This document shows positions 16,753 to 17,207 of a DNA stretch of 17,207 nt, piece after piece. The position numbers and the translations under genes were made by a program. The first letter of the stretch is position 1. Every line of letters begins with the position of its first letter. Under the pieces are notes generated by a model. That model was not told the DNA's origin and ran no database searches. It saw nothing but the letters and a program-made list of their open reading frames with translations. The DNA lies in assembly GCA_023393265.1 (NCBI GenBank), contig JAEWME010000197.1, positions 1-17,207 of the forward strand, written 5' to 3'. The DNA is from Bacteroidota bacterium (GTDB lineage Bacteria > Bacteroidota > Bacteroidia > Bacteroidales > Prolixibacteraceae).

Positions 16753-17207
16753 ATGAAAAAAATAATATTTTTAATTGTGGGCATGCTGATCTTTGGTTTT
16801 TCGTATGCTCAACAAAGATTGATCACCGGGACTGTCACTTCTTCTGATGGGGAATCACTTCCGGGTGTTAATATTCATGTCGATGGTACAACAACCGGAA
16901 CAATTACTGACGGACAGGGAAAATATCAACTCAAAGTAAATACTGGAGATCGTGTGATCTTTTCATTCATTGGTTATAAAAGTGAGATGGTTACTGTAGG
17001 GAGCAAGGGTGCTATTAACGTGGTCCTTGTTCCCGACATGACCGATCTTGATGAGGTGGTTGTGGTTGGTTATGGTGAAACAAAACGTATCACGAACACG
17101 GGATCGGTTAGTGCTATTCAGGCCAGAGAACTGTTGAAAATTCCCACATCGAGTGTCCAAAATGCGCTCTACGGAAAAATGCCTGGTTTCTTTACGCAAC
17201 AGCGCTC
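16753..17207 (+). CDS. susC: Second SusC/RagA-family TonB-dependent transporter, N-terminal fragment (SusC2)
   Basis: An open frame runs from the ATG at 16753 to the window edge (151 codons plus two bases), so the C-terminal part is outside. It begins MKKIIFLIVGMLIFGFSYAQ, a signal peptide cut after Ala19. A carboxypeptidase D regulatory-like domain follows (about 24-95: ITGTVTSSDGESLPGVNIHV, FSFIGYKSEMVTV), then a textbook TonB box LDEVVVVGYG (99-108), and the start of the plug with SSVQNALYGKMPGFFTQQR. No STN domain is present. The canonical TonB box sets it apart from SusC1, so it is not a recent copy of it. A partner SusD would be expected beyond the window; failing that, SusD2, 40 bases upstream, could be the partner. 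Confidence 0.93.
   Translation, partial: MKKIIFLIVGMLIFGFSYAQQRLITGTVTSSDGESLPGVNIHVDGTTTGTITDGQGKYQLKVNTGDRVIFSFIGYKSEMVTVGSKGAINVVLVPDMTDLDEVVVVGYGETKRITNTGSVSAIQARELLKIPTSSVQNALYGKMPGFFTQQR

Overview
The window reads as one stretch of a polysaccharide utilization locus (PUL) from a Bacteroidota genome, most likely a free-living or non-Bacteroides member of the Bacteroidales/Marinilabiliales. Support for this is the SusC/SusD transporter genes, Bacteroidota-style lipoprotein signals, starts without clear Shine-Dalgarno sequences, and a type IX secretion (T9SS) C-terminal domain on the first protein. T9SS cargo tails are absent from classical gut Bacteroides. All ten genes lie on the + strand with gaps of 5 to 84 bases, so they could form one long transcription unit. 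There is no gene-free stretch over 300 bases and no RNA gene, mobile element, CRISPR array or convincing rho-independent terminator.

Bases 1-8465 hold the degradation module. In order it encodes a 5'-truncated beta-propeller protein with a T9SS sorting tail, a GH130 lipoprotein, a secreted SGNH/GDSL esterase-like protein, a lipoprotein GH92 alpha-mannosidase and a signal peptidase I-type GH92 alpha-mannosidase. Bases 8524-17207 hold the capture and import module: SusD1, a small DUF5004-like lipoprotein, a DUF4961-like lipoprotein, SusC1, SusD2 and the first 151 codons of a second SusC.

Two GH92 enzymes plus an exported GH130 point to a mannose-rich glycan with both alpha- and beta-linked mannose, such as fungal cell-wall mannan or high-mannose glycoprotein. 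The substrate is an inference from family content. The second GH92 keeps the residues linked to alpha-1,2-mannosidase specificity and the first does not, so the pair probably cuts different linkages. The esterase may remove acyl groups that block the mannosidases.

Acidic residues follow the lipid-anchored cysteine in SusD1, SusD2 and the DUF5004 protein but not in the GH130 or the first GH92. This suggests capture proteins on the cell surface and trimming enzymes in the periplasm. The least ordinary features are the gene order (SusD before SusC, with one complete SusC flanked by two related SusDs), a SusC1 with divergent TonB-box and plug motifs, and an in-frame GGC repeat in SusD1. No endo-mannanase (such as GH76 or GH99) and no regulator (hybrid two-component, ECF sigma/anti-sigma) is present; they may lie outside the window. 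I did not find a wholly new kind of system here.
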